Source: Mycolicibacterium tusciae (GTDB lineage Bacteria > Actinomycetota > Actinomycetes > Mycobacteriales > Mycobacteriaceae). From it: a stretch of DNA of 64,000 nucleotides. Shown piece by piece: positions 32,499-44,033 of the stretch. The position numbers and the translations under genes were made by a program. Every line of letters begins with the position of its first letter. Positions within the stretch are counted from its first letter, which is position 1. The stretch is taken from positions 62,001 through 126,000 of the forward strand of contig NZ_MVIM01000008.1 in assembly GCF_002086795.1 (NCBI RefSeq), read 5' to 3'. The notes below the pieces were generated by a model, which saw only the letters and a list, made by a program, of their open reading frames with translations, made no database searches and had not been told where the DNA came from.

Positions 32499-33401
32499 CT
32501 ATCGACTGATCACCCGTGGGGTCGTGACCCCGGTCAGCTTGTCGGGATTACGCATCGCGTAGAGATTCGTGATCCTGTCGTCGACGATTTCGAATACGAA
32601 GACGCCCTCCAAGTGGTCGCCGTCGTAGATCACCGTCGCCGGGGCGCCGTTGTACACCGCCGACTGGAACCGAAGGTCCGGCATGGTCTTGGCCACCCGG
32701 AACAGCTCGGCCATGAGCGCGGCCACCCTTCGCGCGCCCGAAACCGGACGGCGAATGCCGGTCACCTTGCCGCCGTGGTCGGCGGTCCAGGTCGCCCCCG
32801 GCGCCAGCATTGTCAGCAACCCCTCCATGTCGCCGGTGGCCGCCGCCGTCAGGAACTGCTCGGTGATCTGTGTGGTCCGCTTGGCGTCGACAGGTCCGAA
32901 CCGCTTGCGTCGCGCATGCACGTGTTCGCGGGCGCGGTGCGCCATTTGACGCACCGTCCCCGCGGATTTATCAACGGCCCCTGCGATTTCCTCGTACTCG
33001 AAGCCGAACACCTCGCGCAGCACGAACACTGCCCGCTCATCGGGCGTGAGCGTTTCGAGCAGCACCAGCATCGCCATCGAAACCGATTCGGCGAGAACGA
33101 CATCGGAGGAGGCATCATCCGTGTCCACCAGCAGCGGCTCGGGTAGCCACGGCCCGACGTAATCCTCCCGGCGGCGTGCGCCCTCCCGTAACGCGTTGAG
33201 CGCCTGGCGGGTCACGAGTTGTGCCAGATACGACTTAGTGTCCCGCACCGTCGCAAGGTCCACGTCGGCCCACCGCAAATAGCTGTCCTGCAGCACATCG
33301 TCGGCTTCGGTTGCCGAGCCGAGGATTTCGTAGGCGATGGTGAACAGCAGCGGACGCAGGAGGGTGAACCGCTCGGCGTGGTCGTCCGGGGAGATTGTCA
33401 T
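32499..33401 (-). CDS. ECF41-family RNA polymerase sigma factor (copy 2)
   Basis: A close paralogue of the sigma factor at 30293: 300 aa, with sigma2 (RPLLFTIAYEILGSATEADDVLQ), sigma4 (LTPDERAVFVLREVFGFEYEEIAGAV) and the SnoaL-like C-terminal domain ending NPDKLTGVTTPRVISR. The C-terminal halves differ more than the sigma domains, so the two may respond differently. It overlaps the oxidoreductase gene upstream by 4 bp (ATGA), the same arrangement as copy 1. The start at 33401 gives the family length. Confidence 0.93.
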   Translation of the reverse strand: MTISPDDHAERFTLLRPLLFTIAYEILGSATEADDVLQDSYLRWADVDLATVRDTKSYLAQLVTRQALNALREGARRREDYVGPWLPEPLLVDTDDASSDVVLAESVSMAMLVLLETLTPDERAVFVLREVFGFEYEEIAGAVDKSAGTVRQMAHRAREHVHARRKRFGPVDAKRTTQITEQFLTAAATGDMEGLLTMLAPGATWTADHGGKVTGIRRPVSGARRVAALMAELFRVAKTMPDLRFQSAVYNGAPATVIYDGDHLEGVFVFEIVDDRITNLYAMRNPDKLTGVTTPRVISR

Positions 33402-34603
33402 GCTTCCTTGACCACCTCTGGAGCGAACACCGGCCGCTCGGGACGCGGACCGCCCTTGAACCAGAATGTGGAGCCGGGCTTGCGGCCCTCGCGACGCAGG
33501 CCCCACAGCGTGCCCTTGCAGATCGCCTCCTTGAGTCGAGCGCCCACGCGGCCACCGATGAAGAGATTCACCGGGGTGTCGTCCTGGCGACCCAACTGCA
33601 GGATCCCGGCGCGCCTACCGAGGCTGGTGCACGATCCCGGAATCCCGTAGGCAAACGGTGTCGGGGAGATGCCGGCGATGCGGTTCAGCACGGTATTGGC
33701 CGCCTGGGGGCCCAACTGCGAGGCAGAGGCGCAGCACATCCGCAGCGGCACCCCCGACGGGGAGGCGCAGTCACCGGCGGCGACGATGCGATCGTCGTCG
33801 ATGCTGGTCAGCGTCTCATCGGTGAGCAGTCGGCCCAGCTGATCGGTGTGGAGGCCGCTCGCCGCGGCCAGTTCCGGCACGCCGAAGCCCGCCGTCCAGA
33901 TCGTCAACGCGCTCGGGCGCACGGCCCCGTCGGCGAAGACGACCGCGTCGGACCGGACCTCCGTCACGATGTCGGACTCGAGCACCTTCACACCCAGCTT
34001 GCGCAGCACCTTGGCGGCTGACCTCCGCCCCGGCTCCGACAGCGACGGCGCCAGCTGGCCACCGCAGACGAGCGTGACTTTGCGGCCCTGTTCGGCCAGC
34101 TCGGCGGCGGTCTCGACGCCGGTCAACCCGGCGCCGACGACCGTGACCGGCGCGTCCGAATGCAGGGTAGTGATGGCGGTACGCAGACGCTGCGCCTGCT
34201 CGAATTCCGCTATCGGATAGGCGAATTCAGTAGCGCCAGGTACCGATGCGGGCACTGCGCCGGTGCTGCCGACCGCGTAGATGATGTAGTCGTACCGCAG
34301 TGCGCGGCCCGATGCCAGTTCAACGGTGCGGTTGGCGGCGTCGACGCGCGTCGCGGTGTCGACGACGAGATCTATGCCTTGGCCGAGCAATGTGCCGTAG
34401 TCGACTGCCGCGTCGTAATTGCCCGCCGCGTGCTGGTGCAACCGGATCCGCTCGACGAACTTCGGGCGGGGATTGACCAGCGTGATGTCTGGCATCTGCC
34501 AGGTGCCACGCATCCGCAGATGGTTGGCTGCCAGTGTTCCTGAGTAGCCGCCGCCGATGACGACGACCTTGGGCGAATCAGTTGTGGTGATGTGTCGGGT
34601 CAT
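33398..34603 (-). CDS. NAD(P)/FAD-dependent oxidoreductase (Ndh-like), copy 2
   Basis: A paralogue of the oxidoreductase at 31186, 401 aa, with the same three cofactor segments: KVVVIGGGYSGTLAANHL, VVGAGLTGVETAAELAEQG and RIVAAGDCASPS. The sequences diverge in the middle and in the tails (copy 2 ends WFKGGPRPERPVFAPEVVKEA), showing an old duplication. It leads its own two-gene operon, with an ECF41-type promoter at 34612-34638. The duplicated arrangement suggests two parallel stress-response modules. Confidence 0.88.
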   Translation of the reverse strand: MTRHITTTDSPKVVVIGGGYSGTLAANHLRMRGTWQMPDITLVNPRPKFVERIRLHQHAAGNYDAAVDYGTLLGQGIDLVVDTATRVDAANRTVELASGRALRYDYIIYAVGSTGAVPASVPGATEFAYPIAEFEQAQRLRTAITTLHSDAPVTVVGAGLTGVETAAELAEQGRKVTLVCGGQLAPSLSEPGRRSAAKVLRKLGVKVLESDIVTEVRSDAVVFADGAVRPSALTIWTAGFGVPELAAASGLHTDQLGRLLTDETLTSIDDDRIVAAGDCASPSGVPLRMCCASASQLGPQAANTVLNRIAGISPTPFAYGIPGSCTSLGRRAGILQLGRQDDTPVNLFIGGRVGARLKEAICKGTLWGLRREGRKPGSTFWFKGGPRPERPVFAPEVVKEA

Positions 34604-34611
34604 GGCCTTAA

Positions 34612-34638
34612 GACACCTCCCACCCGCCGAACGTGACA
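34612..34638 (-). promoter_or_regulatory. ECF41-type promoter of operon copy 2
   Basis: On the minus strand: TGTCACG, exactly 16 bp, TGTC, the same spacing as the promoter of copy 1. The -10 element lies about 10 bp from the ATG at 34603. Confidence 0.75.
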
Positions 34639-34666
34639 AAAAGTGACGTGCGTCACTGCCGTCGCG

Positions 34667-36202
34667 TCACTCAGCCTGATAGCGCGGGAACACGCCTACC
34701 GGGGCCGGCAGTTGAGTCCCGGGTGCGATCCGCCTGCCGACCGATGCGAACGTCCGCTGATCGTCGGTCTGGCCCAGCAGATCGAGCAGTTTGGCCATCG
34801 ACTCGGGCATCACCGGCTGAGTCAGCAGCGCCGCGATCCGAACTGTCTCGAGCGTCGTGTACAGCACGGTGCGGAATCTCGCCTCGTCGGATTTGCGCAG
34901 CACCCACGGCTCCTGCGCGGAGAAGTACTTGTTCGCCGCTCCGAGCGCCGACCAGATGGCCTCCAGGGCCAGATGCATTGCGGTGGCGTCGAAATGCGCG
35001 CGCACCCGCTCGAGCAACCCGTCGGCGGCATCCAGAAGCTGGCGATCATCGGCGGTGAATTCGCCTGGCTCAGGCACGATTCCGTCGAGGTTCTTGGCCA
35101 CCATCGACAGCGAGCGCTGCGCCAGATTGCCCAGCTCGTTGGCAAGGTCGGCGTTGATGCGGCCGATGATCGCTTCCTCGCTGTAGCTGCCGTCCTGGCC
35201 GAACGGCACCTCCCGCAGGAAGAAGTACCGCACCTGGTCAACACCGAAGGCGTCGACCAACGCGTTCGGATCGACGACGTTGCCGACCGACTTGCTCATC
35301 TTCTCGCCGCGGTTGAGAACGAAGCCATGCACAAACACCTTGCGCGGCAACTCGATTCCCGCCGACAGCAGGAAGGCGGGCCAGTACACGGTGTGGAACC
35401 GGATGATGTCCTTGCCGATCATGTGCAGATCGGCCGGCCAGAACCGCTGGAACATCTCCGACGACGTGTCGGGGAATCCGACGCCCGTCAGATAGTTGGT
35501 CAGCGCGTCGACCCATACGTACATCACATGGTCGGGGTGGTCGGGAACCGGTACGCCCCAGTCGAACGTCGTGCGGGAGATCGAAAGATCGCGCAGCCCG
35601 CCCGAGACGAAGCTGACCACCTCGTTGCGCCGCACGCCGGGCTCGATGAACTCCGGGTGCGCGTCATAGTGCGCCAGCAGCTTCTCGGCATAGGCCGACA
35701 GTCGGAAGAAGTACGTCTGCTCTTCGGTCCACGTCACCGGGGCGCCGGTCTCGGTGGCGATCCGCACACCGTCGGCGTTGACGCTCGTTTCACCCTCGGT
35801 GACAAAGCCTTCGTCGCGTACCGAGTACCACCCCGAGTACGTGTCGAGGTAAATGTCGCCGGCCTCGTTCATCCGCTTCCAGATCTCGACCGACGCCGCG
35901 TAGTGGTCGGCGTCCGACGTCCGGATGAACCGGTCGAACGAGATGTTGAGCTTCTCCTGCATCCGCTGGAAGACATCGGAGTTGCGCCGCGCCAACTCCG
36001 CGGTCGGAATCCCAAGGGCGGCCGCCGTCTCCGCCATCTTCTGGCCATGGACGTCGGTGCCGGTCAGGTAGCGCACGTCGTAGCCGTCCAGACGCTTGAA
36101 CCGCGCTATCGAATCGGTCGCGATGTACTCGTAGGCATGCCCGATGTGCGGGTCGCCGTTGGGATAGGCGATGGCCGTAGTGATGTAGTAAGGCTCACTC
36201 AT
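34667..36202 (-). CDS. metG: Methionyl-tRNA synthetase
   Basis: MetRS charges tRNA-Met for initiation and elongation. The class I signatures are clear: HIGH (PHIGHAYEY, residues 19-22) and KMSKS (residues 301-305). Between them are the binding region [16 protein letters not shown] and zinc-free connective peptide segments. The length of 511 aa without the C-terminal tRNA-binding or EMAP domain is the short actinobacterial form (called metS in M. tuberculosis). The divergent tatD start is 19 bp away, and no leader or T-box is visible. The ATG at 36202 is the start. Confidence 0.97.
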   Translation of the reverse strand: MSEPYYITTAIAYPNGDPHIGHAYEYIATDSIARFKRLDGYDVRYLTGTDVHGQKMAETAAALGIPTAELARRNSDVFQRMQEKLNISFDRFIRTSDADHYAASVEIWKRMNEAGDIYLDTYSGWYSVRDEGFVTEGETSVNADGVRIATETGAPVTWTEEQTYFFRLSAYAEKLLAHYDAHPEFIEPGVRRNEVVSFVSGGLRDLSISRTTFDWGVPVPDHPDHVMYVWVDALTNYLTGVGFPDTSSEMFQRFWPADLHMIGKDIIRFHTVYWPAFLLSAGIELPRKVFVHGFVLNRGEKMSKSVGNVVDPNALVDAFGVDQVRYFFLREVPFGQDGSYSEEAIIGRINADLANELGNLAQRSLSMVAKNLDGIVPEPGEFTADDRQLLDAADGLLERVRAHFDATAMHLALEAIWSALGAANKYFSAQEPWVLRKSDEARFRTVLYTTLETVRIAALLTQPVMPESMAKLLDLLGQTDDQRTFASVGRRIAPGTQLPAPVGVFPRYQAE

Positions 36203-36221
36203 TTGGGGGTCAGCTTATTGT

Positions 36222-37082
36222 GTGGCGGTGAGTGACAAGCCTTCAGCCAGACGGGAGAAGCCCCCGGCCCCGGAACGGCTGGCACCCCTGATCGACGCGC
36301 ACACCCACCTCGATGCCTGCGGTGCGACCGATGCCGAGAGCATCCGCACGATCGTCGACCGGGCCGAAGCCGTCGGCGTGCAGGCCGTCGTGACGATCGC
36401 CGACGATCTCGACTCCGCGCGTTGGGTCACCGACGCCGTCGACGCCGACCCGCGCGTCTACGGTGCGGTGGCGCTGCACCCCACCCGCGCCAACGCGCTC
36501 ACCGACGAGGCCAAGGCCGTCATCGAGGGGCTGGCCGGGCATCCGCGCGTCGTCGCGGTCGGCGAGACCGGCATGGACATGTACTGGCCGGGCAAACTCG
36601 AGGGCTGCGCCGACCCCGCGACCCAGCGTGACGCGTTCGCCTGGCACATCGACCTCGCCAAGCGCATCGGCAAGCCGCTGATGATCCACAACCGTGACGC
36701 CGACGCCGACGTCCTCGACGTCCTGGCCGCCGAGGGTGCTCCCGAGACCGTGATCTTCCACTGTTTCTCGTCGGATGCCGCGATGGCCAGGACGTGTGTG
36801 GCCAACGGCTGGCTGCTCAGCTTGTCCGGAACCGTGAGCTTCCGCAATGCCACCGCGCTGCGGGAAGCGGCGTCGCTGATCCCCTCCGAGCAACTCCTCG
36901 TCGAGACCGACGCGCCGTTCCTGACTCCGCACCCGTACCGCGGTGCGCCGAATGAGCCCTATTGCCTGCCCTACACTGTTCGTGCGCTCGCCGAACTCCT
37001 CAGCAGAGCCGCCGAGGACGTTGCGCAAGAAACCACTTCGACGGCTGTCCGTGCCTACGGGCTGGCGAGTTGCTGCGCGTGA
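36222..37082 (+). CDS. tatD: TatD-family metal-dependent hydrolase
   Basis: TatD proteins are metal-dependent hydrolases of the amidohydrolase fold, with DNase or exonuclease activity in several species. The protein has LIDAHTHLDACG (metal ligands), AVGETGMDMYWPG, HNRDADADVLDVL, FHCFSSDAAMA and the terminal LLVETDAPFLTPHPYRG, the classic TatD motifs. Length is 286 aa from the GTG at 36222; the GTG at 36228 is equally possible. It leads a plus-strand run with rpfB, ksgA and ispE. The divergent metG start is very near, so the mRNA is probably leaderless. Confidence 0.94.
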   Translation: MAVSDKPSARREKPPAPERLAPLIDAHTHLDACGATDAESIRTIVDRAEAVGVQAVVTIADDLDSARWVTDAVDADPRVYGAVALHPTRANALTDEAKAVIEGLAGHPRVVAVGETGMDMYWPGKLEGCADPATQRDAFAWHIDLAKRIGKPLMIHNRDADADVLDVLAAEGAPETVIFHCFSSDAAMARTCVANGWLLSLSGTVSFRNATALREAASLIPSEQLLVETDAPFLTPHPYRGAPNEPYCLPYTVRALAELLSRAAEDVAQETTSTAVRAYGLASCCA

Positions 37083-37132
37083 GCGTTTTCGTTACCGTCT
37101 TGTGATCAAACTCGGTGGGCTTCTGCAGGTAG

Positions 37133-39225
<2,093 letters not shown>

Positions 39226-39234
39226 TCCGGCCGC

Positions 39235-40017
39235 CTACTGCAGCGCCCGGATGATCAGCGCGACGAATTCACGGCAGGACGCGTAACGGTCCTCCGGTGC
39301 CTTCGCCAGGGCTTTCGTCACGACTGCGTCGAATACGCGTGGCAGCCAGGCAATTTCACGTGACCGACGTGGTGGCGGCGTGTGCAAATGTGCGTCGATG
39401 AGGCCGAGTCCCGACGAGGCAGTGAACGGTGGCGATCCGGTGATCAGTTCGACGGCGGTGCATGCCAGCGCGTATTCGTCGGTGGCTCCCGTCGGCGCGT
39501 GGCCGGTGATCAACTCCGGCGCCGCATAGGGGAGCGACGCCTCGATCTGCGAGGAACGGTGGCGTATATCGTCGGTGACCGCGTGTGCGACTCCGAAGTC
39601 GATCAGGACAGCACTGGAAAGATCCTGGCGGACAAGGATGTTCGCGGGTTTCACGTCGCAGTGCACGATCGCGCGGTTGTGTGTGTAGTCCAGCGCGTCG
39701 GCGATCTGTTCCAGTGCGGCGAGACGCTTGGGCATGGTGCCCACGGCGACGATCCCGCCGCCGGTGACGAGTTCCATCGACAGCCACCCGGTGCCGCGTT
39801 CGTACACCGTCACGATGTGGGGATGGGCTAGGCGACGGGCGAATTCGAACTCGCGGCGCAGTCGCGCAATGTGGGCGAGATCGCGGTGATCCTGGTCGAG
39901 GACTTTCAGCGCCACATCCCGATCCCGGGCGCGCGCCCGGTACACCGTCGCATAGCCGCCGCGGCCCAGCACGTCGTCGACGATGTGACCTTCAAACTCT
40001 TCGCCAGCGGAGAGCAC
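39235..40017 (-). CDS. Soluble serine/threonine protein kinase (non-RD)
   Basis: A Hanks-type kinase of about 260 aa with no transmembrane region or extracellular domain. Motifs run in order: GRGGYATVYRAR (Gly loop), VALKVLDQD (invariant Lys, K38), LREFEFARRLAHPHIV, HCDVKPANIL (catalytic loop, Asp kept), IDFGVAHAV (DFG) and YAAPELI. The His-Arg-Asp motif is HCD, so it is a non-RD kinase. These usually do not need activation-loop phosphorylation by an Arg-dependent route. The start is uncertain: GTG 40017 gives a short N-terminus, and an upstream ATG at 40122 would overlap ispE. It faces ispE, so both share a short promoter region. Confidence 0.87.
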   Translation of the reverse strand: MLSAGEEFEGHIVDDVLGRGGYATVYRARARDRDVALKVLDQDHRDLAHIARLRREFEFARRLAHPHIVTVYERGTGWLSMELVTGGGIVAVGTMPKRLAALEQIADALDYTHNRAIVHCDVKPANILVRQDLSSAVLIDFGVAHAVTDDIRHRSSQIEASLPYAAPELITGHAPTGATDEYALACTAVELITGSPPFTASSGLGLIDAHLHTPPPRRSREIAWLPRVFDAVVTKALAKAPEDRYASCREFVALIIRALQ

Positions 40018-40100
40018 GCCCCTCAGACTAGGGGTTTGATCGGCGAGATCGACCTGCTCAGACGGCTCCTGGGTGCTGTCTCCTCCGATAGTGTCGTCTG

Positions 40101-41057
40101 GTGTCCAACGGCAACACCGCATCCGAATGGGTTCCGACCGGATCGGTGACGGTGCGGGTGCCGGGCAAGGTCAATTTGTACCTCGAGGTCGGAGATCGCC
40201 GCGACGACGGCTATCACGAGCTGACCACTGTGTTTCACGCGGTTTCGTTGCTCGACGAGATCACCGTCCGCAACGCCGACGTGCTGTCGCTGGAGTTGGC
40301 GGGCGAAGGCGCGGACACGCTGCCGACCGACGAACGCAACCTCGCGTGGCGCGCCGCCGAACTGCTCGCCGAACATGTCGGGCGCGCGCCCGACGTCGCG
40401 ATCACCGTCGAGAAGTCGATCCCCGTCGCCGGCGGCATGGCAGGCGGCAGTGCCAATGCCGCGGCCGTGCTCGTCGCGATGAACACGCTGTGGGAGCTGG
40501 GAGTGCCGCGGCGCGACCTCCACGTGCTCGCCGCGCAATTGGGCAGCGACGTCCCCTTTGCGCTGCACGGCGGCACCGCGCTAGGCACCGGTCGCGGTGA
40601 GGAACTGGCAACGGTACTGGCCCGCAACACTTTTCACTGGGTGCTGGCCTTCGCCAAGGGCGGACTGTCGACTCCGTCGGTGTTCGCCGAGATCGACCGC
40701 CTACGTGAGACGGAGCGCGATGCGCCCCGCCTCGACGATCCCGAGCCGCTGCTTGCCGCCCTGGCGTCCGGCGATCCGGCGCAGCTGGCGCCGCTTCTCG
40801 GCAACGATCTGCAGGCGGCTGCGCTGTCTTTGGATCCCGAGCTGCGTCGCACCCTGCGCGCGGGGACCGAGGCCGGGGCGCTGGCCGGCATCGTCTCCGG
40901 CTCGGGACCGACGTGTGCCTTCCTCTGCTCGTCGGCGTCCTCGGCCGTCGACGTCGCGACCGAGATGGCCGGTGCCGGTGTCTGCCGGACCGTGCGCGTC
41001 GCCAGTGGACCCGTGCAGGGAGCGCGGGTGGTGCCCGCGCCGTCGGCCTCGGTCTGA
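40101..41057 (+). CDS. ispE: 4-diphosphocytidyl-2-C-methyl-D-erythritol kinase IspE
   Basis: IspE phosphorylates CDP-methylerythritol in the MEP isoprenoid pathway, supplying menaquinone and polyprenyl phosphates for cell-wall synthesis. Signature segments are [25 protein letters not shown], the ATP-binding loop [42 protein letters not shown] and [11 protein letters not shown], typical of the GHMP kinase family. Length 318 aa is usual. The GTG at 40101 adds a short leader peptide compared with family members starting at PTGSVTV; it fits mycobacterial practice. It is the last gene of the tatD-rpfB-ksgA-ispE run. Confidence 0.95.
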   Translation: MSNGNTASEWVPTGSVTVRVPGKVNLYLEVGDRRDDGYHELTTVFHAVSLLDEITVRNADVLSLELAGEGADTLPTDERNLAWRAAELLAEHVGRAPDVAITVEKSIPVAGGMAGGSANAAAVLVAMNTLWELGVPRRDLHVLAAQLGSDVPFALHGGTALGTGRGEELATVLARNTFHWVLAFAKGGLSTPSVFAEIDRLRETERDAPRLDDPEPLLAALASGDPAQLAPLLGNDLQAAALSLDPELRRTLRAGTEAGALAGIVSGSGPTCAFLCSSASSAVDVATEMAGAGVCRTVRVASGPVQGARVVPAPSASV

Positions 41058-41097
41058 CCGCGCACGGTGTGACTCAGGCCTCAATGACCGCCAGATT

Positions 41098-41126
41098 TTG
41101 GCAGGTCCTTAAGAAATGTTTAAGAT
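41098..41126 (+). promoter_or_regulatory. Candidate sigma-A promoter of the leader ORF-FAAL operon
   Basis: TTGGCA (41098-41103) and TAAGAT (41121-41126) are 17 bp apart, a near-consensus mycobacterial promoter. A transcript start 6-8 bp after the -10 box would fall on the GTG at 41135, making the leader ORF leaderless. Confidence 0.6.
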
Positions 41127-41134
41127 GATCGACG

Positions 41135-41347
41135 GTGAAAACTAGCGGTCATGAATTGGACGCGGCATTCGCGCCCGCCGACAACATCGGTGGGCGACTT
41201 GTCATAGCCGACCGCTCACCAGAGGCATCACCAATTCGAGACTCAACCGCTCCCCAATTGTGTGCGCGCCTCCTGGAAAGCGCCTCTGATCAGGCGGAGC
41301 ATTACATCCGGGCATTTCCTGTTCGGAAACCGAGGAGGTTGTCGTGA
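41135..41347 (+). CDS. Leader ORF coupled to the acyl-AMP ligase (70 aa)
   Basis: This 70-codon frame starts at GTG 41135, right after a sigma-A-like promoter, and ends in TGA at 41345-41347 that overlaps the ligase GTG at 41344 (GTGA). The peptide ([20 protein letters not shown]...) has no signal peptide, membrane segment or known domain. The exact overlap with the next start and the leaderless layout suggest it either couples translation of the ligase or is a small partner protein. M. tuberculosis has a short ORF (Rv1012) in this place, but I cannot say whether they are homologous. Confidence 0.5.
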   Translation: MKTSGHELDAAFAPADNIGGRLVIADRSPEASPIRDSTAPQLCARLLESASDQAEHYIRAFPVRKPRRLS

Positions 41348-42978
41348 GCCGTTTCACCGAGAAGATGTACCGAAACGCCCGCACCGTGACAACGGGCATG
41401 GTCACCGGTGAACCGCACGAGCCAGTTCGGCATACCTGGGGCGACGTTCACGAGCGGGCCCGCGCCGTCGCCGGTGGTCTGGCGGAGGCCGGAATCGGAC
41501 TCGGCGATTCGGTCGGCGTGCTCGCAGGCTTCCCCGTGGAAATCGCGCCGGTAGCGCAGGGCCTGTGGATGCGCGGCGCCTGCCTGACCATGCTGCACCA
41601 GCCCACGCCCCGTACCGACCTCGTGATCTGGGCCGAGGACACCATGAACGTCATCGGCATGATCGAGGCCAAGGCCGTCATCGTCTCCGAACCGTTCCTG
41701 GTCGCGATCCCGGTGCTCAGGGAAAAGGGCATCACCGTTCTGACCGTCGCCGACCTGCTGGCGTCGGACCCGATCGACCCCATCGAGGTCGGCGAGGACG
41801 ACCTGGCGCTGATGCAGCTGACGTCCGGATCGACTGGGTCTCCCAAGGCGGTGCAGATCACGCACCGCAACATCCACTCCAACGCCGAGGCCATGTTCAT
41901 CGGCGCCGAGTACGACGTCGACAAGGACGTCATGGTCAGCTGGCTGCCCTGCTTCCACGACATGGGCATGGTCGGCTTCCTCACCATCCCGATGTACTTC
42001 GGCGCGGAGCTGGTCAAGGTCACGCCGATGGACTTCCTGCGCGACACCCTGCTGTGGGCCAAGCTCATCGACAAGTACAAGGGCACCATGACCGCGGCGC
42101 CGAACTTCGCGTACGCGTTGTTCGCCAAGCGGCTGCGCCGCCAGGCCAAGCCCGGCGAGTTCGACCTGTCGACGCTGCGGTTCGCGCTCTCGGGCGCCGA
42201 ACCCGTCGAGCCCGCCGACGTCGAGGACCTCTTGGACGCGGGTAAGCCGTTCGGTCTGAAGCCCGACGCGATCCTGCCCGCATACGGCATGGCCGAGACC
42301 ACCCTGGCGGTGTCGTTCTCCCCATGTGGTGCCGGTCTGGTCGTCGACGAGGTCGACGCCGACCTGATGGCCGCGCTGCGTCGCGCCGTTCCCGCGACCA
42401 AGGGCAACACCCGCAGGCTGGCCTCGCTTGGCCCGCTGCTGACGGACCTGGAGGCACGCGTCATCGACGAGCACGGCAACGTGATGCCGCCGCGCGGCGT
42501 CGGCGTCATCGAACTCCGTGGCGAGTCGCTGACTCCCGGCTACATCACCATGGGCGGCTTCATCCCCGCCCAGGACGAGCACGGCTGGTACGACACCGGT
42601 GACCTCGGCTACATCACCGAGGACGGCAACATCATCGTGTGCGGCCGTGTGAAGGACGTCATCATCATGGCGGGCCGCAACATCTACCCGACCGACATCG
42701 AGCGTGCCGCCGGCCGCGTCGAGGGCGTCCGGCCTGGCTGCGCCGTCGCGGTGCGACTCGACGCCGGTCATTCGCGGGAGACCTTCGCCGTCGCGGTGGA
42801 GTCCAACGCCTGGCAGGACCCCGACGAGGTGCACCGCATCGAACGTCAGGTCGCCCATGAAGTGGTGGCCGAGGTCGACGTGCGGCCGCGCAACGTCGTC
42901 GTGCTGGGGCCGGGCAGCATCCCGAAGACCCCGTCGGGCAAGCTGCGCCGCTCCAACTCGGTCTCGCTGGTCACCTAG
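41344..42978 (+). CDS. Fatty-acyl-AMP ligase (FAAL) / Pks16-like
   Basis: FAALs activate long-chain fatty acids as acyl-adenylates for polyketide synthases or acyl carriers, and a few make acyl-CoA. The 544-residue protein has the adenylation core: [18 protein letters not shown] (A3 motif), [16 protein letters not shown] (a FAAL mark, HDMG), [61 protein letters not shown] and the terminal PSGKLRR with its Lys. It stands at the place of pks16 in M. tuberculosis. GAGGAGG is 5 bp before the GTG, and the leader ORF stop overlaps the start. No PKS gene is adjacent. Confidence 0.9.
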   Translation: MSRFTEKMYRNARTVTTGMVTGEPHEPVRHTWGDVHERARAVAGGLAEAGIGLGDSVGVLAGFPVEIAPVAQGLWMRGACLTMLHQPTPRTDLVIWAEDTMNVIGMIEAKAVIVSEPFLVAIPVLREKGITVLTVADLLASDPIDPIEVGEDDLALMQLTSGSTGSPKAVQITHRNIHSNAEAMFIGAEYDVDKDVMVSWLPCFHDMGMVGFLTIPMYFGAELVKVTPMDFLRDTLLWAKLIDKYKGTMTAAPNFAYALFAKRLRRQAKPGEFDLSTLRFALSGAEPVEPADVEDLLDAGKPFGLKPDAILPAYGMAETTLAVSFSPCGAGLVVDEVDADLMAALRRAVPATKGNTRRLASLGPLLTDLEARVIDEHGNVMPPRGVGVIELRGESLTPGYITMGGFIPAQDEHGWYDTGDLGYITEDGNIIVCGRVKDVIIMAGRNIYPTDIERAAGRVEGVRPGCAVAVRLDAGHSRETFAVAVESNAWQDPDEVHRIERQVAHEVVAEVDVRPRNVVVLGPGSIPKTPSGKLRRSNSVSLVT

Positions 42979-42990
42979 GTTCTCGCTCGG

Positions 42991-43010
42991 CGCGCGTGGG
43001 CCCACGCGCG
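42991..43010. terminator. Palindromic terminator-like hairpin
   Basis: CGCGCGTGGG|CCCACGCGCG is a perfect 20-bp palindrome 13 bp after the FAAL stop, lacking a T-run as is common in mycobacteria. It separates the FAAL unit from the ABC transporter genes. Confidence 0.6.
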
Positions 43011-43055
43011 GTAATCCATTGGCTGCGCGTCGGAGTTCGTCGCTACGGTTGGCCC

Positions 43056-44033
43056 ATGACCTCTCCGGCCATCGAGGCGATCGACCTCGTCAAGAAATTC
43101 GGTGACAACGCCTCCGAACGACCAGCTGTCGACGGGGTCAGCTTCGTGGTGCCGCCCGGCACGGTGCTGGGCCTGCTCGGTCCCAACGGTGCGGGTAAGA
43201 CCACCACGGTCCGGATGATGACGACGCTGACGGTCCCCACCAGCGGCACCGCGCGGGTGGCGGGATACGACGTCCGCGAGCAACCGGACATGGTGCGCCG
43301 CAACATGGGCCTCACCGGACAGGTCGCCACCGTCGACGAGCTGCTGACCGGCCGGGAGAACATCCGGATGATCGGCGGTCTCTACGGCATCGGTCGGCGC
43401 GACCTCGAACGCCTGGGTAATCAACTGTTGGAACAGTTTTCGATTGCCGATGCCGCCGACCGTCCGGTCCGCGGGTACTCCGGCGGCATGCGGCGACGGC
43501 TCGATCTCGCGGTCAGCCTGATCGCGTCACCGCCGGTGCTGTTCCTCGACGAGCCGACCACCGGTCTGGATCCGCGTAGCCGCAGCGAGCTGTGGGAGAT
43601 GCTGCGCGGCCTCGTCGCCGAGGGCACGACACTGCTGCTCACCACGCAGTACCTCGAGGAGGCCGACCAACTCGCCGACGACATCGTCGTCGTCAATCAC
43701 GGCCGGATCATCGCGCAGGGCACGCCGCTGCAACTCAAACAGCAGGCGGGCAACGCCAGCCTGGTCGTCACCGTTTCGCACGCCACCGACCTGCCCGCGG
43801 CGCGGGAGCTGATCGCGCGTACCGGCGCCGAGGTTCATCTCGACGTCGGTGCACGGCAACTCACCGCGGCCGCCGACGGCATCGCCGACCTGACCCGTGT
43901 CGCCGGCTGGCTGCAGGAGCGCGCGATCGAGGTCGACGACATCGGCCTGTCCCGGCCCAGCCTGGACGACGTGTTCCTTTCCCTGACCGGCCATCGCGTC
44001 GAGGGCGACGAGACCGAGGAGGTCAGCGCATGA
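43056..44033 (+). CDS. ABC transporter ATP-binding protein (daunorubicin-resistance type)
   Basis: The 325-residue ATPase has LGLLGPNGAGKTTTVRMMTTL (Walker A), GYSGGMRRRLDLAVSLI (signature LSGG-like), VLFLDEPTTGLDP (Walker B) and LLLTTQYLEEADQLADDIVVVNHG (H-loop region). The C-terminal extension ending DDIGLSRPSLDDVFLSLTGH is the mark of DrrA-type exporters. These move hydrophobic drugs or lipids outward with an integral-membrane partner. The ATG at 43056 follows a -10-like TACGGT closely, so it is probably leaderless. It overlaps the permease gene by 4 bp (ATGA). Confidence 0.9.
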   Translation: MTSPAIEAIDLVKKFGDNASERPAVDGVSFVVPPGTVLGLLGPNGAGKTTTVRMMTTLTVPTSGTARVAGYDVREQPDMVRRNMGLTGQVATVDELLTGRENIRMIGGLYGIGRRDLERLGNQLLEQFSIADAADRPVRGYSGGMRRRLDLAVSLIASPPVLFLDEPTTGLDPRSRSELWEMLRGLVAEGTTLLLTTQYLEEADQLADDIVVVNHGRIIAQGTPLQLKQQAGNASLVVTVSHATDLPAARELIARTGAEVHLDVGARQLTAAADGIADLTRVAGWLQERAIEVDDIGLSRPSLDDVFLSLTGHRVEGDETEEVSA

